From Phytophthora sp. 'mugwort' (lineage: Eukaryota > Oomycota > Peronosporomycetes > Peronosporales > Peronosporaceae), in assembly GCA_033558025.1 (NCBI GenBank), contig JAUCEF010000012.1, forward strand, positions 1,674,001 to 1,738,000: a stretch of 64,000 bases of DNA. Direction: 5' to 3'. The position numbers were made by a program, and so were the translations under genes. This document shows, one piece after another, positions 45,622-58,910 of this stretch. The first letter of the stretch is position 1; each line of letters opens with the position of its first letter. The notes below the pieces were generated by a model. It did not search any database. It saw nothing but the letters and a program-made list of their open reading frames with translations, and was not told the origin of the DNA.

Positions 45622-46420
45622 GTGGCGGTCAAAGAAATCAAACTCATCGATCCCACGGATCCAATACTCGGCAAGCGCACAGGAGATCTACTGCTGGAGC
45701 AGTGCGGGCTCTCGAAGAGGTCGACTCACTCCCAAACGGGAACTGCCAATACTATAGTGTGGCAATGGCACTTCTTCAACGCGAATGCAAAGAGCTTGGA
45801 GAAAAGAGGATGCTGGTAACATTGACGAACAAGTTAAAAAAATGGTATTGAAGCAGCCGCCAACCACTTTTTCGAGGAAGAATTCCCCCACCGCGGAAGA
45901 GTGCAAATGATCCTAGGGCAAAACGGTGATGAAGATGATCTCACGCCAAAGCAGTCGGAGGAAACTCGACGACGTCATTTCAACACGAGCTCCAAATCAA
46001 ACCGGGATGGATATATCGATAGACGTAGCTGGGGATCTACGCCAACTTTGCGAATACTGGCAAAATTCCTCCACCGGAACATCTCCATGGTGGAGGCGAC
46101 TGATGGCTTAACCAAAGCGAATTTCTCCTTGTTCACAGGGGGTGAACGCGTCTGTAATGGCAAGAAATTCACTACGGTGAGAAAACGAGTATAAGCCAAG
46201 GAGATGCCCCGTGGATGATTAGTCTTCAGAAGGACTGCACTGACGAATCAAAAGAAGCAGGACTTCCCATTGTATTGATTTTCTACACAAACCACTACAA
46301 CTGGCTTCGTTTTGCCCCGAGAGGAACCAAGCACCAGCTGGAAGTAGCAGTTAAAGCCCAACCACGAGAAGCAGAAGTTACATCGTCTATGATTATAGTG
46401 AAGACTTTCCAGTGTGAGAA
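45622..46420 (+). pseudogene. OTU-type cysteine-protease-like domain inside the LINE
   Basis: In one frame at 45708-45851 the peptide reads EVDSLPNGNCQYYSVAMALL, matching the OTU catalytic-Cys block (usually DGNC followed by an aromatic and small residues; here NGNC). In the next frames come SWGSTPTLRILAKFLHRNI near 46022 and VLIFYTNHYNWL near 46275. The latter matches the catalytic-His block at the end of OTU domains. The order and a Cys-His distance of roughly 190 residues fit the family. The aspartate before GNC is replaced by Asn, and at least two frame changes break the domain. OTU enzymes remove ubiquitin; why a LINE carries one is unknown. Confidence 0.6.
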
Positions 46421-47979
46421 CCCGAGAGCAACCAGTTGAAAGACACTGAACAACCAACTAGCCTCCAACCGGAGAAATCCTAAGCGGAATATGATAAACA
46501 GGAGGCGAGCGAAGGGTTTGGCTGTCACCGCAAAGATGAACTCGAGATTTTGTCAACTGCCTTTTTAACGGATTAGTACCAGCGCCGACAGGCACTACGC
46601 GATATTGACATGGAAAATGCCACTGAAGTGATGCAATGGTGCCTCCAGTATGACATTACCAAAGCGATTCTTCGAGTTTGGCAAAAACACTTCATTAGCC
46701 GTGACTCTCAGGAAACGTTCACTTCATTGAACTCACTGCCAAGCCTAAGTTGTGAGTCTCAAGTGGTCGGAGCAGTTCTGTCGAGGACAAACAAGAGACC
46801 CCAATGCAGAGCCCTGGCACGCAAGGAGAGCACATGGGTGTGGGACGCTTTAGTGGAGATGCGGATAACCCTGTAAGTACACAACTTAGACTGAAGCATC
46901 TCCAAACCCAATGGAATCAGATGCGGACGGAACGGGAGTGCCACAAAAAAGAACGGTTCCCCCAAATGCTAACAACATCAGTGCAATGGAATGCAGCCAT
47001 TTTGGCAGCCCCAACGATCACTGCTACAACGCCGTTGTTCCCCTCCGACTTCCTGCTGAGTGATATGACGGAGGCCACATGGTTAAGTGGACGAAAGCGG
47101 AGCGGTTAGACTATTTGCTGCATAGCCTCGAACAACCCGGCCAATGCCGAATGGATCCGAGCGTGTATGCAGGATTTTAAACTGCAGGCGGCTGATGACA
47201 TGGGGACTCTCAATCTCCACTCCACGTCGATGTGGACACGACTGAAGAAACAAGGGTACGGAAACTCGCAACTTCTTATACTCCGTCGGAACACAGAACA
47301 TCAATCCTTGACCCGCATGATTCTCATGGCAATGATTTACACTAGGGGAAATTCAACTCAGCGTGCATATGTACAGAACTCTGACCCTACGACGACTAGG
47401 GAACAATCAACACTGCTCTTTGAATTGATTGAGCACCAGCCTAAGATCCATGGTTTACTATGTCGAGCCGTCTCAACTGGTTTGTGGGCGCAACTCGAAA
47501 CAAATGTTAGCTGGAATAGACATCCAACCAGGACCTTCTCGTGGGATCGGAATCCCCAGAGTACTAAATTGCTAGAGTGTCAACACCATCAAATTCGACT
47601 CCCAAGGGAGACTATTACGGTGATTTATACAACATTGCTCAGCTGTTTGCAGCGACACCGGACCGTCCGCCACGATCGAGACTCAGCAAGCAAACAAAAA
47701 CATTTGCATAGCACAATATATGGCGGTTGCAGCCAAATCACGACGCCAATGGATGGGTGGATGGAGACGGCGAAAAGGTACAAAAGTCCAGATATTGTTT
47801 TTGTTCAATAAACTCAATTACATATTGTTGTATGTAGAAGACATCCAGTAGCCCCAGAAATCCCAGTGGAATCGAGCCTGAAAACGGAAAACCTAAATAC
47901 TTCTTTAAGTTACTTGACTACCACGACGACAAAATCTGCGGATTAGGAATTTTGGTATCACCAGAACCCTGTGGACGCA

Positions 47980-48470
47980 TTAAACTTTGGCAGCGTAGCA
48001 GTTGGACCTCGAGAGTCATGGATGTGGAACTAGACAAATGTTGCTAATTAGCGTGTACTCACCGACGGATAAAACAGAACAAATAGCAATTCTTCACCGA
48101 CCTAGAACCTTGGCTTTCGCAACATAAGTAAGATATAATAGGAGGAGACTTCAATTGCGTTCGGAACCCGGCGCGAGATCGAAGAAAACAAGAACCGCAA
48201 ATAAAGGCCCCACAGAGTGCCTGGACTCCAAAAATTGCTACGAAAACGCGATTTCATAGATACTATTAAATTTTCAAGACATCTCGACAAAGCCGAACAC
48301 GAATTGATTCGCTTAAATTATTTACTTTTGTAGCAAATCCGGAGCAAGCAGAATTGACCGGTCTTATGTACAAGGAGATACCTATACCCAAGTTCAATGG
48401 GTAGATGTCAATGCTGCAGCATGGGATTCGCACCATTGGGAGGTCCGACTCGAACTCTCACCAGCACCAA
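47980..48470 (+). pseudogene. LINE endonuclease (EEP/APE type) relic
   Basis: IGGDFNCVRN at 48138-48167 is the hallmark GDFN block of L1-type endonucleases. WDSHHWEVRLEL at about 48421-48456 matches the closing SDH-type block. The frame is broken between them and the N-terminal blocks are poorly preserved. The enzyme nicks target DNA to prime reverse transcription. Confidence 0.65.
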
Positions 48471-48829
48471 AGTCCTCCCAGCACGGTAGAACGCCTCAGT
48501 ATTACCCAATTGCTAGTGGCAGGCCACAGCGGATTCCAGAAGCTGGAATCCCCAAACTCATGGATACATTTGAAGATGATCAAAATCCGACCAAACACTG
48601 GGATAGTGTGGTGGGGAGTATCCAGAGGCTTCTGCAGCAAGTCAAGCAGGATGATCAACGCCAAACTAAACGCTATTTCGATAGCATTCGAGCCCCAACG
48701 CGCTCTCTGTACGAATCCCAAACGGAAAAATTTAAACAGCAGAACGATTAGCGGCACGAAAGACGGCTGCCCGCTCGTTTGGGTGGAATATACAGCCTTC
48801 CGCTGAAAATACGCGACTTTTTTTAGGAA

Positions 48830-51430
48830 GTGCAGACCGGCAACGCCACCAATCCATTACCACCATTCAACCCTGAGCAGGCCACTTTTATAACGATGAT
48901 TATCCGATCGAGGAGAGAATGGCGTCTGAATGGAGTCACATTCTTGGGGCTTCCCCCCCCCGGGAAAATGGATGAGATATTCCGAAATTGTGCAATTCCG
49001 CTCAGACAACAGCTCTCAACAGCGGAAGCAAAAAAACTAGTAGCTCCGATTCGTAAAGGCGAGACACGAGCGGCAATTGATCAACTGAAAATACACAAAA
49101 GTGGAGGAAAAACGGGACTCAAGCCATCTTTAAAATGATTTTTACAAAGATTTCAAAGATAGGCTAGCCCCTGGACTTACAAAGCTTTTTAACGCAATCA
49201 TGGACGGAAAAGGTGTCCCAGAAACGTTCAGGCAACAGCCGTTCTGCTGCGGAAATGGGCGCCTCCACGGACGTCATGGACTACAGGCCAATTAAACACC
49301 GCGTATAAAATTTTCATGCGGATACTAGCTGAATGCGCGCACCAATTTCTACCCAAATGGATTAGCCAGTCGCAGCATGGTTTCGTCAGAGGCAGGTCTA
49401 TTGACAAAGCAGCCACATTATTTCGCCCTACCGATGACTGGGAAGATGACCGAGCAGCACTGTGTATCGACATTCGGAAAGCCTCCTGCACGTTGGCACA
49501 ACTGCCCGATTCCTGGTAAACTCTCCAACCTCTCAAGATTGGGAGATCAAATCCGGGATTCGACAGGGCTGTCCCTTAGCACCGCTCATATTCAACCTAG
49601 CAAAGTTGACACTTTGGCGAGGGCTATTAGCCGAAATCCGAAGCTGAAAGGCATCTCAATATCAGGAGCTAGGCAATTCCGCTTAAGTGTATTCTTGAAG
49701 CATTTGACGAGTTATCCGGCCTTCGAGTGCAACCGCACAAAGCATACTCATAGGACTAAATACAGCCAAGCCACCCAAGAAATGAAACGGTTACCCTGTG
49801 CTCCAACCTCATGAAACCACTAGACAAATGGGTTACTGGGATGTAATGGAAAATATGCATTGAAAAGGTCAGCGACGTCTTCCCATCGCAACAACGATGA
49901 ACAATTCCGTACATGCAGCGCATTCCACTTTTTAATGCAATGGCACTTCCTGCAATTCTATACACCGGAAAGCGGTCCATTCCGCCAAAGAGGACCTTAA
50001 ATGAGCTAGAAACTTGAAGAAAAACTTTGTGTGGCAAAGAACGACGGAATGGAGTCCTTCATGCACAAATTGAATCCTGCTTTAATTTTCTCAACTGACC
50101 AAGCGAGGGGACTAGGACTGCGGAAAATCGCGAGAGCTCTTAGAGCTACGCGCTGCCATTTAGCAGAATGATGGTTAATGAACCTGAAGATGTTTACAAG
50201 GCAGCATGGCATGCAACTGTGGATCCCGGCGAAGAGTAAGCCCTTACTTTTGCAGTTAGCGGTCAACTTCCGATGAAATGATCCGAAAGGCTATGATCAA
50301 AAGTAAAGGGAAGTCGCGGCGATTCGCACATGGTCTTGGGAAGCTGGAGCTGTGGGAAGCTCAGATACAAGCTCTGCGTACAATGATTTTAGACCCGTCA
50401 AAACCCTCAGCCGCACAAAAACAGAGTACGACATATACGTCCTGTTATTGGATCGGAAACCCTTGGATACTCAACGGTCGCAAACGCCTAGAATCTGCAG
50501 CTACCGACGGAGGCAAGTTTCCTATTAGACTCTGCATGAGATGAAAATGCGGTTCTCGTGGACGATACTGGCAAACCTTTACGAAGAAAAGATTTTCCGA
50601 TGATACACTTATGTAACATCAACGAAATAGTTACATTTAGTGGACGAGACTACGAGACTGTGGCATACACTGCATTAAAATCAAGCCTCCCCTCAACGAT
50701 CCCGACAGCAAATCCAAATACCCCCACAGGTCAAGAGTTGGTGCATTAGTCTTATACAAAGCATAAAGTGGAATCTACGGAATCTGACTGAGTTAGCTCT
50801 GAAGCCATTAGCGATTCCTAATCTACGGAAACAATTATACTGGTCACTACACAGGAGAAGACCACGATTACAGCAGCCAGCATTGACAACCCGTCCGGAA
50901 TACCAGCATTTCACATGATCAAAGGAACTGATGGTTGGATTTGGAGAATGACATGGATAGACAACGATTACCAACAGAGTGAGGACTTCCGGGAACTACA
51001 GGCCTGGGAACGGGACGTAGGAAGTAGTTTTACCACAAATCCACGAGTGTGTTATTTACACATGAAAGACCCACCCTGACACGATAGCAATCCACATCGC
51101 GCAGGCGCTGCGCAAACAGCGCACGAAACGATCGAAATTGCATAGCTACTACAATTTGACCCCAATGATCGAGAAGATAAAATTCAGAGCAGCGAATTTA
51201 GCGTGGGGCCAAGCGGCACTAAACAAAGCCCGGCTCAACTCTGGAACCGAGATGGACTATGCACGGACTACCAGAATTAAACAATCTACAGGATAGCACT
51301 GTCCTCAACTTGAGGCATGAGGGTTGGCCGCAAAATGGAGAGTGCCCCGATCCACACTGCCCCTGTCTAGAGGAAACCATAGATCACATTATTTGGGAAT
51401 GTGCCAAAGCGAAGACAGCGCGGACAGCTT
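48830..51430 (+). pseudogene. LINE reverse transcriptase relic, catalytic motif C missing
   Basis: Recognisable RT blocks: LPKWISQSQHGFVRGRSIDK near 49350-49405, a worn motif A (ALCIDIRKA) near 49457, and [14 protein letters not shown] near 49565-49605. After GISISGARQFRLS near 49650-49690 the sequence runs straight into FLKH and a worn DELSGLRVQPHK. The YADD-type motif C that belongs between them is not present, so an internal deletion has removed the active site. The C-terminal zf-RVT finger is readable near 51335-51415 (CPDPHCPCLEETIDHIIWEC). Numerous stops and shifts. Confidence 0.75.
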
Positions 51431-52352
51431 AGATTAACCATGGATGGGTGAAGAATGCTTAGACAATCAAGCGCAGCACCTCTAACGCACAGTAGCCAGC
51501 CGGACAGCGCCGCAGATGTCGATTACGTTCCTGTCAATTCCACCACTGAATCGGCAGATGGACGTACCTGCACACAGTAGCGATGAACCTACTCTGGCAA
51601 ATTTGGTCCACCACCATTCCGGCGATGTTATGGGTTTGGTGTTTAACAACAAACAAAGCAATGTAGAAGTAACTAAAGCAGCAGTCCAGACAGCAGGCAA
51701 TTATCAAGCACAAGCAATTGCAAGCGCATGGAAGTGCAACCCACCGAAGCGAATCCCAGGGCTATGCTTAGCTACTTGCCAACAGATCATGAACACAGCA
51801 GCCAAAAACTCTACGTCATCCAGTGTAAACGCATGGATACTGGAAACTGGAAACTGCCGCTAAAGCCAACGAGAAAGGAAGATGGAATGGAGGGTGGGTA
51901 TTATACTCCCACATAAGCGATACTATCTGGGAAGCAGTACGATCTGGAAGCCTGAGCCCACCGAAGCCAGAAAATCAACTTGAGTGACCGCACAAGTGAT
52001 CCATCAAGGTATCAAAAATCTAGCATCGGAGACACCATTACAGCAGGTGTTCCTGCGCATCAACACCATGGATAAGAAATCAGAAAGCAACTGGAGCAGT
52101 AATACAACCAACTGGAACCGCTACGGAAAATATTAACAACCTATTCGGAATACTGTGGGAACAACCGATGCAAGCTGGACTCAAATCGGCCATTTTTCTC
52201 ACCACACTGGAGCGAACCAGAAATTTTAGTTACAGAACGATCAAAGAGCGTCATCCACGACTACATCAGAAATTCGGTGCCGCATGACTCGCGCCTAACT
52301 ACATATCAGGCTTCCTTAGAAAATAAACATAACCAAATCAAATCGAAGGCCT

Positions 52353-53099
52353 CTTCACCCTCATAAAAGTACATGTCATGTACTGCTCGTGTGCAGAAAT
52401 CTTATGTTGCTCCAAAATATCCCCGAGATCTTATGTTGCTGGCCTCGGGAGATATCAATACGGTAAGTAAAATACTTTCTTTTCGCGTTGTATAGATTAG
52501 GAATGTACACAGGCATAAAGGCAACCATCACATCTCGCTAGATTCGACCTCAATCAGCGCCGGCGGCGCAAATAACGACAGCAAGTCGAGTTGTGTGCAG
52601 TTTGCACAGAGGGAATATACTCAAGACTCGGCAAGTTGGCTAAGGGAGAGTATTGCGCAAGTAATATTGGCGCTTCATGAGAAAATCAAGTTTTGACACG
52701 GATACCATTACTTCCGAAAAGATTTTTTTTTGCGGCTCGTATGCAGGTCGGGTCCACCTCACGTCTTTCGACCTGTCGGCGACCTTTCGCGGCGATTTTT
52801 TGTTGTCTTTAGGTCGAGCTGCTCGATATAATGCAGACCTAAGGAAATGGTAACATTTGGGCGGCAGAGCGCCTATTCTCATATCTTGCGACTCAACTTT
52901 GATCAACAACTTCAAGTAGGCGTAAATGTCTCCACTACAACGACGACTGCCATGTCGACTAGTGTATGGCGCTTATTGCACCACAGCGCAATGCAGCCCT
53001 TCATCCCCGACTAGCTAAACGCATTAATTGCACCGTATACGTGTGTATTAGGGATGTTTGCTCCATTTACAGATGTGAATAGAAGTCATCACCGCATTG
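52353..53099. other. unassigned stretch between LINE and piggyBac
   Basis: No supported gene. A minus frame at 52640-52915 is open without a recognised domain. Confidence 0.35.
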
Positions 53100-56000
53100 C
53101 TCATCCATCTTAGCAATGGCGTCTCTTAAATTCATGTAAATCAGAGAACACTCCACCCAACGTGGTCCGATATATTGGTTGGCGAAGCGCAGACCGCGGG
53201 ATGACCGATATCAATATTCCGATGACGCTGTGTCCGTACACGACTGAGGCGGCAATTCCATCTCTGATGACGTCATGCGCTCCAACGACGAAACCGGCAA
53301 CACCTTGCCCGACAACCACAGGCAAAATACGAGAGCGTCTGCCACATCGCTTCTGATGAGCTGTACCCTTCGAACACACCTTGTAGAGCTATTGCCGCCG
53401 CTTCGCGCCGATCATCTCTTCTGTCTTCTCCAGCGTGTGCTCCCGGCTAGGCAGCGGTTACGTCACCAACTCGGTCATGCCATCGCCTGCATTGAAGTCT
53501 TCTCTCGTTTGGTTCAGTAAGGCGACATGTAGACGCCTGATAAATGCTGCGTGCGTTGGGACGGACTTCTTCTCCATCGCAATCTTGTGCACAATGAATG
53601 CGTTGACCATGGCAAGGTCCACAAGCCCGAGAAAGATCGTCTTATAGTACTTGCGCATCTGGATAGATCGTTGAATAGAAGCCGTAACTGGTCATGCACG
53701 TCGACGCCTCCTATGGCTTCATTGTAGTCTCGCACAACTCGGGGGCATGACACTTGTGAGAGTGAGCCATTGTGCTCGCGGCGCGACACATGCGTGAGCT
53801 ACGTCGAACACCCTGTGGCCAGGAAGCGCACCGATCGATTATCCATCCACATCAACGCAACATATTTCCGGATGACCTCTCTAGCGAGCAATGCGAAACG
53901 TTCCACGGGGCATGCGCGTCGGCCGTTTCTTCTGCGTGAACTGAATGTCGCGGCACCAGTCATTCCTGTCCTTCCTTATTGTGCCGACGTGGGAAAGACC
54001 CATACTCAGCGGTTTGTGCGATAGCGGAGCCGAGGTGTAGAAGTTGTCGGTGCAAACGAGCCGCTGCGCTGGCTGCCCTCGGAGAACCTGGGTGAGATTC
54101 TTCACTACAGCTTGCTGGGCGACGGCTTCTTCTTCCGCGTTTGCCTTCCCGCAGTATATTTCCAACCCGAACACACCAATTAGCAATAGAAAGCGTTAGC
54201 TCCGGGATAAGTCGAGCTAGTTATCAGGAACATCCCGTATATATAACGGAGTAGACGTTGCAAGAGATAACGGAAACGCCGTACCTGGAGCAGTACGCCG
54301 TCTTCGCACAACATGTCATGTATAACTTGGTGCCTCACTTGTTCGGCTTTATTCGCATGTACTGTCCCATCGGGTTGCGGCGGTGACGCATTGGAACCAT
54401 TCCTTCGTCGAACGAGATGCGACCGCCGAGTCGATATCCCAGAAAGAAAGTCTTCTGGAGAGGTTGAAGGACCGGTCGTATCTTGAACGCTCGGTCATCC
54501 CTTTCAGCTTGCTTTGAGTTGTCGTTAAAATGCAAGTAGCGAGCGATGTCTTTGAAGCGGTCGCGGCTGAGAAACTGTCCAAACGTGCCTCTCGGCAAGG
54601 TACCCTCCACCTTCGTGATGCAAGGGCAGCTAAAGCTCTCTCGTCTTAGCTCGAGTGCCCGCGCAACAAGGAGTCCAATGAACCGGACGATCTCGTGTGG
54701 CTGGATAGCGTTTTTCCTCTTTAGCTTGGCTTGTACTCCTCCACCGAGTAGATCATCGTTGACGGAACAGTTTCGCGGCTCCGTCGAGCTCGTGCACGCA
54801 TATTTGCGCTATATCATCGACGCTCTCCAAGCGAAATTTGTTGGTCTCGTACGCGATCTTGCTCCACAACGCCTTCGGGAGATGGAAGTAGAATATCGCC
54901 ACGGATTAGATGCATATGCCATAGCAGCTCGCGTGGGGCCGGAGGAGCCATCGTACAGAGGGCTGGGATTCAAACACACTTGTCCCGAGCTACGCTCCAT
55001 GGACACGTCCATTCTTACAGCCTGTCCAGATCTTCAGTCAGTTCAAACTCGACCGGAATTTCATCATGTCCTTGGTCGTCTTCTGCCTCGTCCACCTCAG
55101 CGTCACTCGTTGCCTCCTCATCACTGACCTCATCGAGCAGGATAGAGTTTCATCGCCTTCCTCTTCTGAATAAAGCGAGAGAAGCCAATCGTTAGAGCCA
55201 ACGTTGAGATCGTCATTTGACCCGAAAAGATGGTCACGTCGCAGTGCATCGAGAAGTTGTCCGTGTCGAACTCGTCGAACGGGATGCAGCCCAGAATATC
55301 TGGTACACGTGCGGGTGTGACTGTCCCTGTTGTTACCCAATGTGTCGTCTCCGGAACAGCTCTGTCAGCTCCTCGCTCAACAGCCACAGGAGAATCCGGA
55401 TAAGATTGTTCACTAGTGCTCGGGCCATGTAGAGGGGAATCTGGAACACTGGATACTGGACTATACGTAATAAGAAGGTACATTAGAGTCAGGTCACCAT
55501 CAATGAAAGCGTGATGATGGGCTTACCACTTCGATAACGTTTTGTCGTCGAGCTTGACATTGATGCCTTCCGTTTTCCTTTGGCTCTTAGACGCTGTTCA
55601 TGTGCAGTATCAGTCGAAGCAGGGGTAGACTTACTAGCCAGGTATGGGGGCCCGTGGTGCAGCTGGGCTTGGCCGGCACTGAAGTCGTTTTCGCGAAAGG
55701 TGGTCGCTGCCCAGCAGGCGTCGCCTTCGCAGCGGCTCGTGGTTGTGCGGGCCTCTTCTCCTCAGCAGCGGCGACGGGAGGTATTAGAGCGGCTTCTACA
55801 GCCGCTGGCGCCGGACTGGCAGATCTCGTGTCTGGCTGGCCGTTGCTACGGCACTCGCTGTTGTGTCATTTACTGGCAGCGTCAGTGAGTTCGCCGCCGG
55901 GGCGAAGCTAAGGCACCCCTGGCGCCTACTGTATTGCAGTAGACTCTCCTCGCCTAGACAGAAAACGTAAGTTGGCAACAGTTGATAGCATCGCAAATAT

Positions 56001-56330
56001 AACACACTTACCGACAAAGAATTCGACACCTCCAGTCCCCTTGTCGCTCCCACCAGGCGGGATGTAGCGCTGGTCGTTGCTGAGCCCTGTAAAGTTCTTG
56101 TAGGTTCATCCCTTCTTTGTCAGCTCGCGCCAGAACTGCTGGAAGCTTTTCTCGAAGATAAACATGCCAGGAGTGATGTTCTCTTCTCGGGCGCGGATTC
56201 TGGAATGAAAGGCTGGGAGAGACCCGCGGTCTCTCTGGATTCTTATATCGGTTCCCCACCCTCTTTCCGCAAATCCCATGTCGCACCTGACCGAGACACT
56301 ACAGTTGACCTGCTTAAATGTATACAATAC
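53100..56330 (-). pseudogene. piggyBac-like transposase relic 2, nearly full length
   Basis: Minus strand. The N-terminal part near 56327-56050 reads ENITPGMFIFEKSFQQFWRE. A low-complexity Pro/Ser/acidic region spans 55.9-55.0 kb. The core holds LPRGTFGQFLSRDRFKDIAR near 54595, GGRISFDEGMVPMRHRR near 54425, LVCTDNFYTSAPL near 54060, DYNEAIGGVDVHDQLRLL near 53720 and YYKTIFLGLVDLAMVNAFI near 53640. The three catalytic aspartates are visible in FDEGM, CTDNF and GGVDVHD. Frames differ between blocks, so the gene is broken although its active site survives in pieces. The C-terminal finger region near 53380 is worn. Confidence 0.78.
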
Positions 56331-56879
56331 AAACTTCTACATGCGGATTTCGATCACGCTTAATTTGTTGCCGAGATCGCTGAACACTTCCACCTCTATA
56401 AATTAGATTCCGGGGTATCCGTTATGCCGGCTTGGAAGGGTTTAAACGTTTCTGTGACGGGATTTTATCCGTATCATTGGTTCCGATAAACGCCATTGTA
56501 AACGGTGATTTAACAACAGCCGATCGAGCACGCTGCACTTTCTTCGTCCTGACTGCTCTTTTCCAACAGCACATGTTTTGTTATTTCAATCGCAACAATT
56601 TATATGCTAAGTGCTCCATCGGGCGCCAAAAATGTATTCTGGCAATTCGCTCAGATGCCTAATAGTGGCTACCTGGCGTGCAGACTGCTGCGTCAATACT
56701 GGTAGGCGCCCTCATCGCAAGTGCCGATGCCGCCTAGATGGCGACCAAGTCTATAACTAACGTCATCTCCATGCTATGATTAGTCGACATCATTAGTAGC
56801 ACGATATGGATTACGGTCGACTACGGTGCGTAAACGTGATAAAACAGTCTTCACGAATCGATCTCCAACACGCAAGATC
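56331..56879. other. upstream region of effector relic 2
   Basis: No supported gene. It holds the region 5' of the effector start at 56880. No clear oomycete initiator motif was found. Confidence 0.35.
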
Positions 56880-58910
56880 ATGCGGCTTCACGATGTTGTG
56901 ATGGTATTCTTTGTTGCAGCTGTAATCCTCGTGAGGTCCGCTGCAGCGGAAAAGTCAACGGTGAGAACTCCCAACTTCCTCGCTTCGGTTAAATCAATCG
57001 CTGTAGACAGGAACCCGAGATTCTTGAGGGCCGAGCGTGCCGCGAATGAGGACGACGAAGATCGGGTGCTCAGTTTCAAGTCAGTTCCTGGTTTTGAGAA
57101 ACCCACGAACCTGCTGAAGAAAGGGGAGGAAGACGAAAATCACGCCAGGAACGCTTTTGAAATGGTCCGACAAGGGGAAGTCACCGATTACGCTTTTCTT
57201 AAGTTAAATCTTGATAAAGCAGGGCTCCAGCTTCTTAACAACCCGGACTTCAAGGTTTGCACTACCTACACGGCCGCTGTGGTGAAATCAGACCCAGAAG
57301 CAGCACTGCTCACGACGTTGAAGACTCGTTACACCGAAGAAGTGCTGTGGGAGATGCTTGAAGCGGGTAAAAAGGTTCCGAAAGCGAGTAGCATCGCTAC
57401 CACATTGCAAGCTCTCCAAAAGGATAGTTTAATTTGGCCGCTAAGACCCCACCTCACGAAATGTTCAAGATGTTTCAGCTGGATAAGGCTGGCGATGGCA
57501 TCCTTGGCAGCAAGCTTCTTACTGATTGGGTCAATTACGTAAAGCTTTTTAACTTTAAACCAGAGAACAAGAAGAATCAAGCCACTTTGATCGCTACGCT
57601 GACGACACACTACAGGACCGAGGGGTACTGGACATTATTGAAGCGGCGAAGGAGGTCCAGAGTACAGCTACACTTGCGAAAAGATTGGAGGCGGAGCAGG
57701 TTCAATTCTGGCTGAAAAAGAGCAGAATGCCAGATAAAATCTTTGCATTACTCTCACTCGATAACGTCGGAGACCAGCTTCTCACCAATCCTTGGTTCCA
57801 AACGTGGTCAAAGTTCATCAAATATTTCAACAAGGGTAACCTCGACGAGGCGACCACCGTGTTGACAAAATTGACAAAGCACTTAGCGACAAAGAACTGA
57901 CTCCGATACTATTAGCAGCGCAAAACGTGAAAAGTACAAAAGATACAGCCGGCAAACTTCAGGCCGAACAATTCAAAGGCTGATTGGGTACTAAGAAACG
58001 CCCGGCATATGTATTTAAGCTGTTACAACTCGACAAAGCAGGAGATGATCTCCTAGCGAATCCACAACTCAGCAATTGGTTGAAATACGTGGAGGATCTG
58101 AATTTGAAGCCGAAAACAACGACCAGCAAGCTTTGACGATCGATATCTTACGTGTCTACATTGATGACAATATTCTAGCGAACATGATTCTGGCGGGGAA
58201 GCAGATCCCGAGCACGAAGAATATGGCTCAGCGACTTGAGGATGATCTCTTCAACGAGTATAACCCCGACGATGTCTTTAAGTATCTCAAGCTGAACGAG
58301 GCAGGACAGAACTTTTTTTTTTCAGAGCCCGCTCTGGGGCCGGTATACCAACTTCTTGGAGAATTTCAATAAATGGTACCCGCACAAAAACCCACTATGA
58401 TTTCACCATTGGCGACAAACTACGACGATGATGCACTAGCAAGAATTCTCGTTGCGGCGAAGAAAAAGCCTAGTACGAAAAACTCGCTACAAAGTTGCAG
58501 ATTGACCAAATCCAACGCTGGCTGGACGAGAAAGACCCGCCGAATGAGATTTTCACAGGCTCATGCTTGATGAAGCGGTGGATGACGTTCTGACCAACCA
58601 GTTGTTGAATACATGGGCCACGTGCTTAGCTGATTTCAACGCTAAGTTCCCGAGTGCGAAAGTGTCAATGATCGACACCTTTTGAGATTATTTTTGGTAA
58701 CAAAGCTATGGTGAATATGTTAAGCGCGCAAAGGAAGTTAATAGCACCAAGAAAATTGCCACAGATTTTTTTGGAGGCCTCGCTGATCAATAAGTGGCTT
58801 CTTGCCAAGAAGACCCCAGCAGACGTAGAAAAATTGGTGGGGAGTGATGAAGCGGCGCGAAGCTTCTGGGAAGTTATACCGCCAAATTCGAGGAAATATA
58901 CGCATGGTAA
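56880..58910 (+). pseudogene. RXLR-type effector with about seven WY/LWY modules, disrupted
   Basis: From the ATG at 56880 the leader reads MRLHDVVMVFFVAAVIL, ending in a plausible cleavage site (AAA). RFLR follows near 57020 and an acidic stretch closes with EDR, a variant of the EER motif. An upstream GTG in the same frame gives no signal peptide and was rejected as the start. Downstream are repeating modules with the pattern F..L.LDKAG..LL..P....W..Y at about 57190, 57465, 57740, 58015, 58275, 58565 and 58820. The first frame stops at 57542, and later modules lie in other frames with stops, so it is a pseudogene of a large modular effector. Module spacing is about 90 residues, the usual LWY length. 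Tandem LWY effectors act inside plant cells. Which target this one had cannot be read from the sequence. Confidence 0.85.

Larger units (their letters stand above)
44477..52352 (+). mobile_element. L1-like LINE (non-LTR retrotransposon), nearly full length, decayed
   Basis: About 7.9 kb on the plus strand with an ORF1 zinc-knuckle region, an OTU-like region, an apurinic-type endonuclease, reverse transcriptase and a C-terminal zf-RVT finger. The 3' 720 bp are duplicated at 13.5-14.3 kb, which fixes the 3' end near 52352. The 5' border is approximate. Confidence 0.85.

Noticed and set aside
55580..55911. Two overlapping plus-strand frames of about 100 codons
   Set aside because: They lie opposite the low-complexity N-terminal part of the piggyBac relic and show no domain.
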